Numbered from the stretch's first letter, positions 1 through 6,558 are shown. The stretch: DNA of 10,745 bases from an uncultured bacterium (GCA_903828035.1 CAIKKV010000401.1:1-10745); one strand, 5' to 3'. The notes: generated by a model from the letters alone, not told the origin. Program-made: numbers and translations.

Positions 1-803
1 CTGCTCCATCAGCACGGGGTCGTCCGCCAGGTTGATCGACGCCTCGGTGTAAAACAGCATGCCCGGCCGATTCCGCCGCCAGGCCGTCAACGCCGGGAGC
101 AGCTCGTTTTTCAGGACCGCCTTGTTGCCGATGAAATTATCGTCCACGAAAAACACTTCGCCGTTCCAGCCGGCCGCAACCAGCCCGTCCAGCTCCGCCA
201 TGACCTGGGCGACGGTCTTTGTCCGGACCTTCCGGCCCAGCAGCGCCGTCACATTGCAGAAATCACAGGCGAAGGGACACCCGCGCGAAAACTGGATGCT
301 CATGCAGGCGTAGGGGCCGAGCCCGAGAAGATCCCACCGCGGCACCGGCGTCAGCGCCAGGTCGGCATGGTCTTGCGTCGCATACACCCGCCCGGCCCGC
401 CCGGCGGCGAGGTCGGCCAAAAACGGGGGCAGCGTCAGTTCCGCCTCGTTCAGGACAAAGTGGTCGACCTCCCCGAACGCATCCGCGGCATCCGCGAACA
501 GGGGGCCGCCGGCCACCACCCTCACGTCCGCGGCCCGGAGGCGGGCGATCACCCCCCGGGCGGCCTCCCGCTGGATGCCCATGGCGCTGACAAAGGCCAG
601 GTCGGCCCAGCTCATATCGGCCTCTTCCAGCATCCTCACGTTCAAATCCACCAGCCGTATTCCCCATTCGCGCGGCAGGAGCGCCGCCACCGTCAGTAAA
701 CCCAGGGGCGGCAAGGCGGCTTTTTTACCGACAAAGGTCAACGCATGCTTGAAGCTCCAGAACGTGTCGGGGAACTCGGGATAAACAAGCAGGACATTCA
801 TCT
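1..803 (-). CDS. B12-binding domain radical SAM protein, 3' end outside window, apparent frameshift near the start
   Basis: The protein has an N-terminal cobalamin-binding-like Rossmann region (about residues 1-150), with a start (MNVLLVYP, then PEFPDTFWSFKHAL) typical of the B12-binding/radical SAM family that often carries a DUF4070 C-terminus. This is followed by a radical SAM domain with the 4Fe-4S motif CPFACDFC (CxxxCxxC, bases 256-279). The classic DxHxxG cobalamin motif is not obvious, as is common in this subgroup. Such enzymes perform radical methylations or rearrangements, but the substrate is unknown. ATG at 803 is chosen because a strong GGAGGAAGGAG lies directly upstream and the first eight residues match the family. 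From base 780 the family match continues in a different frame: five C where TAT-CCC-GAG would need three. The open frame then runs intact to base 1. Either a homopolymer sequencing error or a real frameshift fits. The C-terminus is missing, so the subfamily is uncertain. Confidence 0.8.
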
Positions 804-814
804 CCTTCCTCCAC
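804..814 (-). promoter_or_regulatory. Strong Shine-Dalgarno deciding the radical SAM start
   Basis: On the minus strand GGAGGAAGGAG abuts the ATG at 803. It supports starting in the frame that reads MNVLLVYP rather than at the GTG at 816 in the downstream frame. That GTG has only a T tract directly upstream and would give an N-terminus (VEEGDECPACLS) unlike the family. Confidence 0.6.
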
Positions 815-816
815 AA

Positions 817-862
817 AAAAAACGCGACCCTCACCGGAAAAACAATTCCTGTGCGGATCGCG
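817..862 (-). terminator. Rho-independent terminator after the YtxH-like gene
   Basis: On the minus strand a 12-base arm CGCGATCCGCAC (862-851) pairs with GTGAGGGTCGCG (836-825). Ten positions are Watson-Crick matches, one is a G-U wobble and one is a mismatch. The arm is followed at once by eight T (824-817). It begins about 15 bases after the YtxH-like stop codon and ends just before the Shine-Dalgarno of the radical SAM gene. The DUF948-YtxH transcript therefore probably ends here, with readthrough or an internal promoter serving the radical SAM gene. Confidence 0.75.
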
Positions 863-877
863 CTGTTTAGGGGGCGC

Positions 878-1159
878 TCAACCCGGCATCGACTGCCGGC
901 TGCGCTCTTCGCGCATGGCCGACTTCGCCGCTTCCACGGCGGCCACGACCTCGGTCTTCTTGTGGTTCAGCAGGGTCTTGGCGTCGGACAGCACCTGCTC
1001 GGCGCTATCCTTCACATCGCGGCCCGTCTGGGCCAGCAGATCGCGGGTTTCCCGGCCCGAGCGGGGAGCGAACAGCAGGGCCAGTCCCGCTCCCGCCAAC
1101 GCGCCTACGGCAAAGATGGCGATCGTGCTGCTAACCTGGCTACCATTGTTTTCGGACAT
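878..1159 (-). CDS. YtxH-domain small membrane protein
   Basis: The protein has 93 residues. A short polar N-terminus is followed by one hydrophobic, Gly/Ala-rich membrane segment (about 12-31), then the YtxH hallmark LLFAPRSGRETRDLL (about 28-42) and an amphipathic, charged helical tail rich in Lys, Glu and Ala. YtxH family proteins are small single-pass membrane proteins linked to general stress in Gram-positive bacteria and found widely elsewhere; their molecular role is poorly known. ATG at 1159 is chosen because GGAGAAGG lies just upstream and MSENN starts directly before the membrane segment. A longer in-frame ATG at 1195 would add twelve residues and overlap the upstream gene. It lies 22 bases after the DUF948-like gene, so the two are probably co-transcribed, and a terminator follows. 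Confidence 0.85.
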   Translation of the reverse strand: MSENNGSQVSSTIAIFAVGALAGAGLALLFAPRSGRETRDLLAQTGRDVKDSAEQVLSDAKTLLNHKKTEVVAAVEAAKSAMREERSRQSMPG

Positions 1160-1181
1160 ATGCCTTCTCCTTGTTGGGTTG

Positions 1182-1595
1182 TTAATTCGTAACACTTCCG
1201 GCCGATTTCATTTCAAACAGGGTTTTGATAAAGGCGCCCAGTCCCGCCCGCAACACCCGGTTCGTGCGCGCCACCGCCTGCACGGGCGGCTCCACAACAG
1301 AGCCGACCTCGTCCACCAGGCGGTCGGCGCGGTTGGTCCACAGCCGCGCTGTCTGCACCAGGCGGTCCACCTCGTCCAGCTCGCCCTGCAGGTGACAGGT
1401 CATGACATTCAAGTTCCGGATCAGTTCGTTGCTGTCCCTCAAGACGTCATCCAGCCGGAGCCTCACCTCGTCGGCCGAGCGAGCAAGGCTCGCGATCCTT
1501 TTCCGGGCCTCGACCGCCAGCTGGGTCAGCACGACCATCAGGACAAGGAACGCCGCGGCGGCCAAAATCAAGACCACTTGCAGGGCTTCGGACAT
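1182..1595 (-). CDS. DUF948-like single-pass membrane protein
   Basis: The protein has 137 residues. An N-terminal membrane anchor (about 5-26, rich in Ala, Val and Leu) is followed by a long helical region with heptad-like hydrophobic spacing and many Arg, Asp and Glu residues (about 28-120), as in DUF948 proteins. The tail (about 104-131) is less charged. DUF948 proteins commonly sit beside YtxH proteins, as here, and both are thought of as envelope or stress-associated membrane proteins of unknown mechanism. The ATG at 1595 has AAGGAGGAG at good spacing. The gene is the first of a two-gene unit with the YtxH-like gene (22-base gap). A motif shared with another promoter in this window lies 49 bases upstream, so it may be under specific control. 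Assignment rests on architecture and context and is moderately sure. Confidence 0.75.
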   Translation of the reverse strand: MSEALQVVLILAAAAFLVLMVVLTQLAVEARKRIASLARSADEVRLRLDDVLRDSNELIRNLNVMTCHLQGELDEVDRLVQTARLWTNRADRLVDEVGSVVEPPVQAVARTNRVLRAGLGAFIKTLFEMKSAGSVTN

Positions 1596-1633
1596 GAGCT
1601 CCTCCTTTCACATTCAGCTTAGGCTTCGCGACC

Positions 1634-1671
1634 CGGGGAGCCAATAGGGTCTTTCCCTACTCCGCTCCCCG
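1634..1671. repeat. Nested inverted repeat between response regulator and DUF948-like gene
   Basis: Outer arms CGGGGAGC (1634-1641) and GCTCCCCG (1664-1671) are perfectly complementary. Inside them TAGGG (1645-1649) and CCCTA (1655-1659) are also complementary around a five-base centre, with 3 and 4 unpaired bases between inner and outer stems. It begins about 9 bases past the response regulator stop codon and precedes the DUF948-like start by about 38 bases. No T tract follows on either strand, so it is not a canonical intrinsic terminator. It could be a processing or weak termination hairpin, an operator, or both. Confidence 0.6.
1644..1659 (-). promoter_or_regulatory. Candidate operator upstream of the DUF948-YtxH unit
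   Basis: The plus strand reads ATAGGGTCTTTCCCTA. It shares ATAGGGTMTTTMCC with 5239-5254 upstream of the YXWGXW gene, identical at 12 of 14 positions. Both copies have the same orientation relative to the downstream minus-strand gene. It lies 49 bases before the DUF948-like ATG, a plausible place for a transcription factor site. It also forms the inner part of a nested hairpin, so part of the likeness may reflect RNA structure. Confidence 0.4.
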
Positions 1672-1679
1672 CGGCGGCT

Positions 1680-2351
1680 TCACCCCGGATCGAAACGGAC
1701 GCGGTTTTCAATGACCCCCGAAGCCAGGGCATGGCGCGCCAGGCCGGCGGTATCGTGGATATCGAGCTTCTGCATCAGCCGCCCCCGGTGCTTCTCCACG
1801 GTTTTGATGCTGATGCCGAGCTCCGCCGCGATCTGCTTGTTGGCCAGGCTTTCGGCGATCATCTGGAAAACTTCCATCTCGCGGGGGCTCAGCCGCTCGT
1901 TGCTGGTCCTTCCCGCATTTTCAACCTTGCGCTGCTGCCGCTGGCGGAGACGGCGCGCGAGGGAGGGACTGAAAAACTCGCCGCCCGCGGCCACGTCGCG
2001 GACCGCCTGGGCGAGCACTTCGGCCGAGGTCTGCTTGACCACATAGCCGGCCGCGCCAATATCCGCCACCTGGCTGACGTACAGGTCATCGGAATGGGCC
2101 GACAAGATCAGCACCCGCGTGAGCGGGGCCAGCTTGAGAATGCGGCGCGCGGCCTCAAGGCCGTTGAGCAACGGCATGCCGATATCCAGCACCGCCACGG
2201 CGGGAAGCAGCTTCAGCGTCAGCTCCACGGCCTCGCGGCCGCTCGACGCCTCCCCGATCACCTGGATATCACCCGCAACTTCCAGGAGGGCGCGCAATCC
2301 TTCGCGGACCAGGGTGTGATCATCCGCCAAGAGGACCGTGATTGTTTTCAT
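1680..2351 (-). CDS. NarL/FixJ-family DNA-binding response regulator
   Basis: The protein has 223 residues, the usual length for the NarL/FixJ family. The receiver domain (about 4-120) shows the acidic pair D10/D11, phosphoacceptor D56 in VLDIGMP, the switch residue S84 and the conserved K106. The LuxR-type helix-turn-helix (about 158-213) shows LSPREMEVFQMIAE and the recognition region ISIKTVEKHRGRLMQKL. It should act as a phosphorylation-controlled transcription factor in the cytoplasm. ATG at 2351 begins directly at MKTITVLLADD, the normal receiver start, with AGAAGG upstream; an in-frame ATG at 2390 would add thirteen atypical residues. No histidine kinase lies in the window, so its sensor is elsewhere. 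It lies between a PRC-barrel gene and the DUF948-YtxH pair, all on the same strand, and could control them through the shared ATAGGGT-type motif. Confidence 0.95.
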   Translation of the reverse strand: MKTITVLLADDHTLVREGLRALLEVAGDIQVIGEASSGREAVELTLKLLPAVAVLDIGMPLLNGLEAARRILKLAPLTRVLILSAHSDDLYVSQVADIGAAGYVVKQTSAEVLAQAVRDVAAGGEFFSPSLARRLRQRQQRKVENAGRTSNERLSPREMEVFQMIAESLANKQIAAELGISIKTVEKHRGRLMQKLDIHDTAGLARHALASGVIENRVRFDPG

Positions 2352-2439
2352 GGCACCGCCTTCTGCTTTCGGGTGAGCGCGTCTCCTCAACGCTGTCCAC
2401 CCTATGCCCGGGCGGGCCTTGCGGCCATCGGGATAACCC
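2352..2439 (-). promoter_or_regulatory. Leader region of the response regulator with a half-site
   Basis: This 88-base gap between the PRC-barrel stop and the response regulator start holds CATAGGGT on the minus strand (2406-2399). It is identical to the left eight bases of the element at 5238-5245, but the right half (TTTMCC) is not conserved. A small GGCC-GCAA-GGCC hairpin lies near 2415-2426. There is no clear -35/-10 pair and no T tract. The regulator may have its own promoter or be read from the genes upstream. Confidence 0.25.
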
Positions 2440-3204
2440 TTAGGAGGCGACGGCTTTTTCTTTAGGATGCCTCTGCCGAACGGCGTAGTGCCGCAGCAGC
2501 CGCGACTGGTAGCCGATGCTGACGGGCTGGGAGGGATCGTAGACAGGGCTGTTGATGATATCGGCCCGGCTCAGCCGCACCGACACCACCGACTCGCGCC
2601 AGTTCACGGACCGGATCCAGTGCGGCGAAATCAGGACCTGTTTCCCCGGCAGCCAGTTCCGGGTGTTGACGACAATGAAGCGGATCGACCAGTCGGCATC
2701 GTCGACGATGAAATCCTGGACATGGCCGATCTCGCCGTCCCGGGCCTTGATGTAATACCCCATGACCTGCTGCGTGCTGCGCAGGTGGATGTCTTCTTCC
2801 CGCCGGCGCCGTGTTCTCTTCCCCTCCAGCGCCACGGGCGGGGCCAGGGGCATCGTCAGCCCCACGCCCATCAGCGGGCTGCCCCAGTAGACCGGCCAGC
2901 CGTAGTACGCATTCAGCTCGTCCTCGTGCTGGCGGGAGACGGGCCGGTAGGTGTCGACACCCGGGCTGTCCTTCACCTGGCGCTTCGTCAGCTCCACGGG
3001 AAACGCCCGGGATTTCCACCGGGGCTTCTTCAGGGCCGCCGTCGAGATCAGCACTTCGCGGCCGGAGAGCCAGCCCCCGGTGTTGACCACCATGTACCGG
3101 ATGGACCAGGCTTCATCGTCGAAATAAAAATCATCGACCGTTCCGAGTTCGCCATCGCGCGCATGAACCGAGCAACCCTGCAAACGACTGATACTGCGTC
3201 GCAT
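2440..3204 (-). CDS. Tandem PRC-barrel domain protein
   Basis: The protein has 254 residues and holds two copies of a PRC-barrel-like unit. Copy 1 (about 10-92) has HARDGELGTVDDFYFDDEAW, then IRYMVVNTGGWLSGREVLIS. Copy 2 (about 149-230) has KARDGEIGHVQDFIVDDADW, then IRFIVVNTRNWLPGKQVLIS. A basic linker (KRTRRRREED, about 129-138) joins them. PRC barrels are small beta-barrel folds found in photosynthetic reaction centre H subunits, RimM and many stress-linked bacterial proteins, where they usually mediate protein or RNA contacts; no catalytic site is expected. No signal peptide or membrane segment is visible, so it is probably cytoplasmic. The ATG at 3204 has AGGAGG at ideal spacing. It starts 18 bases after the YXWGXW gene, which implies co-transcription. 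The specific partner is unknown. Confidence 0.88.
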   Translation of the reverse strand: MRRSISRLQGCSVHARDGELGTVDDFYFDDEAWSIRYMVVNTGGWLSGREVLISTAALKKPRWKSRAFPVELTKRQVKDSPGVDTYRPVSRQHEDELNAYYGWPVYWGSPLMGVGLTMPLAPPVALEGKRTRRRREEDIHLRSTQQVMGYYIKARDGEIGHVQDFIVDDADWSIRFIVVNTRNWLPGKQVLISPHWIRSVNWRESVVSVRLSRADIINSPVYDPSQPVSIGYQSRLLRHYAVRQRHPKEKAVAS

Positions 3205-3222
3205 GTGAGCCTCCTTCCGCGT

Positions 3223-5142
3223 TTACCGCACACGGCCATCCACCGGACGGCCATTCTCGTCCGTCATGATCTCGCCATCCTTGACATCCTTGCCCACCTT
3301 CCGGTGGCGCAACTCCGCCTCCGGCGCGGGGGGCGCCGTCACCGCGGGCGGTGTCCGCAGGGGCGGATTCACCACGGGCGGCATCGGCAGCGTCACGCGC
3401 TCCGGCCGGGTGACGCGCACCGCGGGCGGCGTCTGGACCGGCTGCGCGACAGGGGCCTTTTCCCGTCGAATCGCGGGCGGCACTTCCACCGGCTGCGCGA
3501 CAGGCGCTTTTTCCCGTCGAACCGCGGGCGGCACTTCCGCCGGCCGCGCGACGGGTTCGTTGTCGCCCCTCGTCCTCGCCGAGCCATGGCGCAGGGCGGA
3601 ATTATCCGGCTGGCTCGCCTCCGGCGTGACGGCCGGCGTGACCGGCGGCCGCTTGGTGATGCCGTGCGGCGCCTCCGGAGGGGAAGCAGCCGGCGTGACG
3701 TTGACAGTCCCGTCGCGGGCGCGGTCCCGGCTCCTGTCCCGTGTCTCGACAGGGGCGGGGGCGGTGACAACGGGGGCGGCCGGCTTGCGCGTCTCAAGAA
3801 CGGATCCGCCATGGCGGATCGGGGGCAGGCTGTCCGACGGGGTTTCCGCGGAAGGCGGCGTCACGCGCGGAACCGGCTGAGCCCGCGGCGTGGCGGTCCG
3901 GGGCTCGCGCTCTTTCGCCTCCCACCGCACCCGATCCGCCTGAAGCTGTCGCGTCGTGTTGCCCTGCTGCTCGCTGGCTCGCCGCACCTCGGGATTGACC
4001 GTCCTCACGCGAAGCGTGCTGTTCTTCCGCGCCGCCACCTCGGCCAGGCTGACGGCCAGCCGGTTGTGGTCCCGGTCCTGCTCGGGCAGGCGCTGCAGCC
4101 GCTCCCGCTGTTCCCGGAATGTGCGCGGCGGCCGCTCGGACCGGTCCCGGCACCGGCTCTGGTACTCATCGCGCATCCGGTCCTCCCAGTGCGGATCATG
4201 CCGCCCGCTGGACCAGCGGTGGTGCAGGTAGAGCGGATCGTACCAGGAGTTCCGGCGCACGCTGTCGCACCACGGATAGATGCCGATCCGGATATAGGAA
4301 TCGTCATAATAGTCGCCGAAGTAATAGTGGCTGTAGCGGGGATAGGCAAAGAGGTTCAGGGTCAGCAGCCCCAGGTCGAGGATCACGCTGGGCGTGAACA
4401 CGGGCCGCGCCGAGGCGTAATAGGAAGGCGGGAAGTAGACCGGGGCGAAAAGCATGCCGCGCTGCTCGAGCGCATAATCCCAGTGGCCCGGCACGAACAC
4501 GTGGCCGCGGGGCGTCCAGACGTACTGGGAGGCTTCCCAGACCCAGTCCGACTGGGCATTGAGCCAATACCCCGGGCGCAGCACATACTGTCCCGCGCTC
4601 CAATACCAGCAGGGGGCCACCCAAAGGCCGTTTACGGGACTCGCGCCCGGCGGCTCGGGGTTGGGCAGGCTCGGCGGGGGCGGGAGATACTCGATTTCGC
4701 GCTCCCCGGCCGGCGCCCAGAAGCCGGAAACCCATTGCCACTGGCTCTCGTCCTGCACCCAGTAGCCCGGCACCCAGGACAAGCCCGGAGGCGCGGAGCG
4801 CCAGCAGGCGCTGACCCAGATATACCCGTTTCGGTCGGGGTCCCAGGCCCAGTAGCCCGGCACCCAGGTCACATTCCCTTCGGCCGGCTGCTCGACGGGA
4901 GGCGCCTCCTCGATGGCGGGCGGGGGCGCCACCGGGGCCGTGACCGGCTCCTGGTTCTGCAGCTCAACCGGCTCCGCAAAGGCTTCATGCACGGGACCGC
5001 GCGTCAGCACCTCGGGCAATTCCTGCTCCGGGATGGGCGGCGCGGTCACCTGATCCTGCCCCGCCAGGCGGCAGGGTAGCAACAGGGCCGCCCCGAGACA
5101 CGCCGCCATTCCGGTTTTCCAAACGTTGCCGTCCCTATTCAT
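3223..5142 (-). CDS. Secreted YXWGXW-repeat protein with Pro-rich repeat tail
   Basis: The protein has 639 residues. The N-terminus (about 1-29) is a signal peptide with hydrophobic core ACLGAALLLPC and likely cleavage near LAG-QDQ; the Cys lacks a good lipobox, so a lipoprotein is doubtful. A Pro/Glu-rich stretch follows, then WVPGYW-type repeats of the YXWGXW family at about 93-98, 109-114, 123-128, 137-142, 174-179, 187-193 and 215-221. A Tyr/Trp-rich segment (about 232-310) may be membrane-associated. Residues 310-430 are highly charged and possibly helical. The C-terminal third is Pro/Arg/Val-rich, with 17-residue repeats such as VRREKAPVAQPVEVPPA near 524-574. The family is envelope-associated with no known activity. 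GGGAGGAA precedes the ATG at 5142. It is the first gene of a likely operon with the PRC-barrel gene, and the shared motif lies 97 bases upstream. Confidence 0.85.
   Translation of the reverse strand: MNRDGNVWKTGMAACLGAALLLPCRLAGQDQVTAPPIPEQELPEVLTRGPVHEAFAEPVELQNQEPVTAPVAPPPAIEEAPPVEQPAEGNVTWVPGYWAWDPDRNGYIWVSACWRSAPPGLSWVPGYWVQDESQWQWVSGFWAPAGEREIEYLPPPPSLPNPEPPGASPVNGLWVAPCWYWSAGQYVLRPGYWLNAQSDWVWEASQYVWTPRGHVFVPGHWDYALEQRGMLFAPVYFPPSYYASARPVFTPSVILDLGLLTLNLFAYPRYSHYYFGDYYDDSYIRIGIYPWCDSVRRNSWYDPLYLHHRWSSGRHDPHWEDRMRDEYQSRCRDRSERPPRTFREQRERLQRLPEQDRDHNRLAVSLAEVAARKNSTLRVRTVNPEVRRASEQQGNTTRQLQADRVRWEAKEREPRTATPRAQPVPRVTPPSAETPSDSLPPIRHGGSVLETRKPAAPVVTAPAPVETRDRSRDRARDGTVNVTPAASPPEAPHGITKRPPVTPAVTPEASQPDNSALRHGSARTRGDNEPVARPAEVPPAVRREKAPVAQPVEVPPAIRREKAPVAQPVQTPPAVRVTRPERVTLPMPPVVNPPLRTPPAVTAPPAPEAELRHRKVGKDVKDGEIMTDENGRPVDGRVR
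3421..3573. repeat. 51-bp in-frame tandem repeat in the YXWGXW gene tail
   Basis: Three consecutive 51-base units start at 3421, 3472 and 3523, each beginning CGCGGGCGGC on the plus strand. Units 1 and 2 are nearly identical; unit 3 diverges in its second half. Each encodes 17 residues, so changes in copy number keep the frame and only alter the length of the Pro-rich tail. The DNA-level similarity implies recent duplication by slippage or recombination. Confidence 0.85.
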
Positions 5143-5238
5143 GCCGTTCCTCCCTCGACTGTAAAATCCAAGAGCGCTTGTCCAAGTAGACGTTTCTGGC
5201 GCCAGTCCTATTCTACGGGACCCGAAAAGAGATTCACC

Positions 5239-5254
5239 ATAGGGTATTTACCCC
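5239..5254 (-). promoter_or_regulatory. Candidate operator upstream of the YXWGXW-PRC unit
   Basis: The plus strand reads ATAGGGTATTTACCCC, with the arms GGGTA and TACCC forming an inverted repeat around TT. It matches the element at 1644-1659 in 12 of 14 positions and lies 97 bases before the YXWGXW start. It could equally serve the divergent monooxygenase gene, whose start is 120 bases away. Binding by the response regulator encoded at 1680-2351 is an inference from proximity. Confidence 0.4.
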
Positions 5255-5337
5255 CGCTATTCGAGCCCCTTCTTTCCCCCTGCTTCGGGATTATCGCAAG
5301 CTGAACTCAGCAACCTCCCGATTCCTGATTCGCCTTC

Positions 5338-5372
5338 GCGGAGTCATCCTTATAGGAGAAGGAGTACTCCGC
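5338..5372 (+). promoter_or_regulatory. Possible hairpin around the FAD monooxygenase Shine-Dalgarno
   Basis: GCGGAGT (5338-5344) is perfectly complementary to ACTCCGC (5366-5372), which ends two bases before the ATG. The 21-base loop holds two GGAG ribosome-binding candidates (5355-5358 and 5361-5364). A 10-base palindrome GGAGTACTCC (5361-5370) overlaps the second one. Folding could limit ribosome access. The stem is short, so the effect is uncertain. Confidence 0.35.
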
Positions 5373-5373
5373 C

Positions 5374-6558
5374 ATGAAGAAAGAGAGCCTGCCCGTGCTG
5401 ATTGTCGGAGCAGGCCCCGTGGGCCTGCTTCTGGCCAACCTGCTGGGAGTGCAGGGCATCGAGTGCCTCCTGATCGACCGGGAGCGCGAGCTGCCGGACT
5501 GGTCCCGCGCGATGGCCGTTACCCCGGATAGCCTGGCCATCCTCAAGCGGGCCGGACTGGCCTCCCCGTTCATCGAACACGGGGTCAAGGTGGAGCGGGC
5601 TCGCGTCTTCGACGAGCGGGCCGAGGCCGGCCTCCTGGACTTCAGCGGCCTGCGCTCCGATTTCCCCTTTGTCCTGTCGCTCCCCCAGGCCGACACGATG
5701 ACCCTGCTGAGGGAAGCCTTGCCCCGGCACCCCTCGGTGACCTTCTGCCCGGGGCTGGAGCTGAACGGGCTGATTCCGGGCGAGACAAGCGCGCGCGCCC
5801 TGCTCGGCGTGCCCGGCGCCCGGCGCTCCTTCGGCGTGGACGCCTCCTGGATCATCGGCTGCGATGGCCCTGCCAGCACGACCCGGGCCGCCGCCGGCAT
5901 CGACTTCACGTATCGCTCGTCGCCGCCGGGGTTCGTCATGGCCGACTACCTGGACCAAACCGGCTGGGGCTCCGAAGCGCGCCTGTTCTTCGCCGCCGGA
6001 GAATCCTTGGAATCGTTTCCCCTCCCCTTGGACCGGCGCCGCTGGATCGCCTCGCGGCCGCCGGGAAACCGGGACGGCGAGCTGCTGACAACGCGCGCGC
6101 GCCGCCTGGGCGGCGTGGATCTTCTGGGGCTGGCCTGCGGGGAAGAGCGGGAGTTCGTTCCCGAACACCTGCTGGCCGACACCTTCTGGCGGGGGCGGGT
6201 CGTCCTGGCCGGCGATGCGGCCCACGTCATGGGCCCGACTGGCGGCCAGGGAATGAACCTGGGATTTGCCGACGCGGATCTGCTGGCCGCCCTGTCCCCC
6301 CTGCTGGCGAAGACCGGCGAGGCATCCCGACTGCTGAGCAACTACGAAAGCACCCGGAAAAACGAGTTCCAGTCCGCCTGCGCCAAGGCGGCCGCCGGCC
6401 TGTGGATCAGCGCCCGGACGGGGGTGGTCACCTCCTCGCTCGGGTCCCTCTTCTTCCGCCGGGCCCTGCGCTCGCCCGCCGCCTCGAACCGGCTCTCCCG
6501 CGATTTCGCCCGGCTCCGGACCCCCTCGTCCCTCCACGCGGAAAACGTCCTGGCCTGA
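5374..6558 (+). CDS. FAD-dependent monooxygenase (PHBH-fold, aromatic hydroxylase-like)
   Basis: The protein has 394 residues, the usual length for class A flavoprotein monooxygenases. The N-terminal Rossmann dinucleotide-binding motif VGAGPVG (G12, G14, G17) ends the second strand at D35. The middle DG motif is CDGPASTTR (D164-G165), and the FAD ribityl-binding GD motif is LAGDAAHVMGPTGGQGMNLG (G280-D281), followed by the typical helix FADADLLAAL. These three motifs together define the p-hydroxybenzoate-hydroxylase fold (UbiH, PheA/TfdB, polyketide hydroxylases), which uses NAD(P)H and O2 to hydroxylate a substrate or, in relatives, to oxidise or reduce other compounds. The substrate cannot be read from the sequence. 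There is no membrane segment. GGAG (5361-5364) supports the ATG at 5374. It stands alone on the plus strand and converges with the GH4 gene, leaving 9 bases between stop codons. Confidence 0.9.
   Translation: MKKESLPVLIVGAGPVGLLLANLLGVQGIECLLIDRERELPDWSRAMAVTPDSLAILKRAGLASPFIEHGVKVERARVFDERAEAGLLDFSGLRSDFPFVLSLPQADTMTLLREALPRHPSVTFCPGLELNGLIPGETSARALLGVPGARRSFGVDASWIIGCDGPASTTRAAAGIDFTYRSSPPGFVMADYLDQTGWGSEARLFFAAGESLESFPLPLDRRRWIASRPPGNRDGELLTTRARRLGGVDLLGLACGEEREFVPEHLLADTFWRGRVVLAGDAAHVMGPTGGQGMNLGFADADLLAALSPLLAKTGEASRLLSNYESTRKNEFQSACAKAAAGLWISARTGVVTSSLGSLFFRRALRSPAASNRLSRDFARLRTPSSLHAENVLA

Larger units (their letters stand above)
5143..5373. promoter_or_regulatory. Divergent intergenic region between YXWGXW gene and FAD monooxygenase
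   Basis: These 231 bases separate two divergent genes and so must hold both promoters. Visible elements are a perfect 10-base palindrome CTGGCGCCAG (5196-5205), the ATAGGGT-type element (5239-5254) and an inverted repeat around the monooxygenase Shine-Dalgarno (5338-5372). I see no convincing sigma70 -35/-10 pair in either direction and no small ORF worth calling. Confidence 0.5.

Noticed and set aside
2430..2442. Third copy of the shared promoter motif (GGGATAACCCTTA)
   Set aside because: The spacing and core differ, and it overlaps the PRC-barrel stop codon, so the likeness is weak.
2467..5079. 870-codon plus-strand open frame opposite the YXWGXW and PRC-barrel genes
   Set aside because: It is the mirror of two genes with clear family motifs, signal peptide and ribosome sites. 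Its protein is Arg/Pro/His-rich with no recognisable domain. Long antisense frames are expected in GC-rich DNA.
5060..5100. Lipoprotein signal in the YXWGXW protein
   Set aside because: The Cys at about residue 24 is preceded by Leu-Leu-Pro, which is a poor lipobox; an ordinary signal peptide is more likely.
5350..6537. 395-codon minus-strand open frame opposite the FAD monooxygenase
   Set aside because: The plus strand has all three flavoprotein motifs and a ribosome site; the antisense frame has none.
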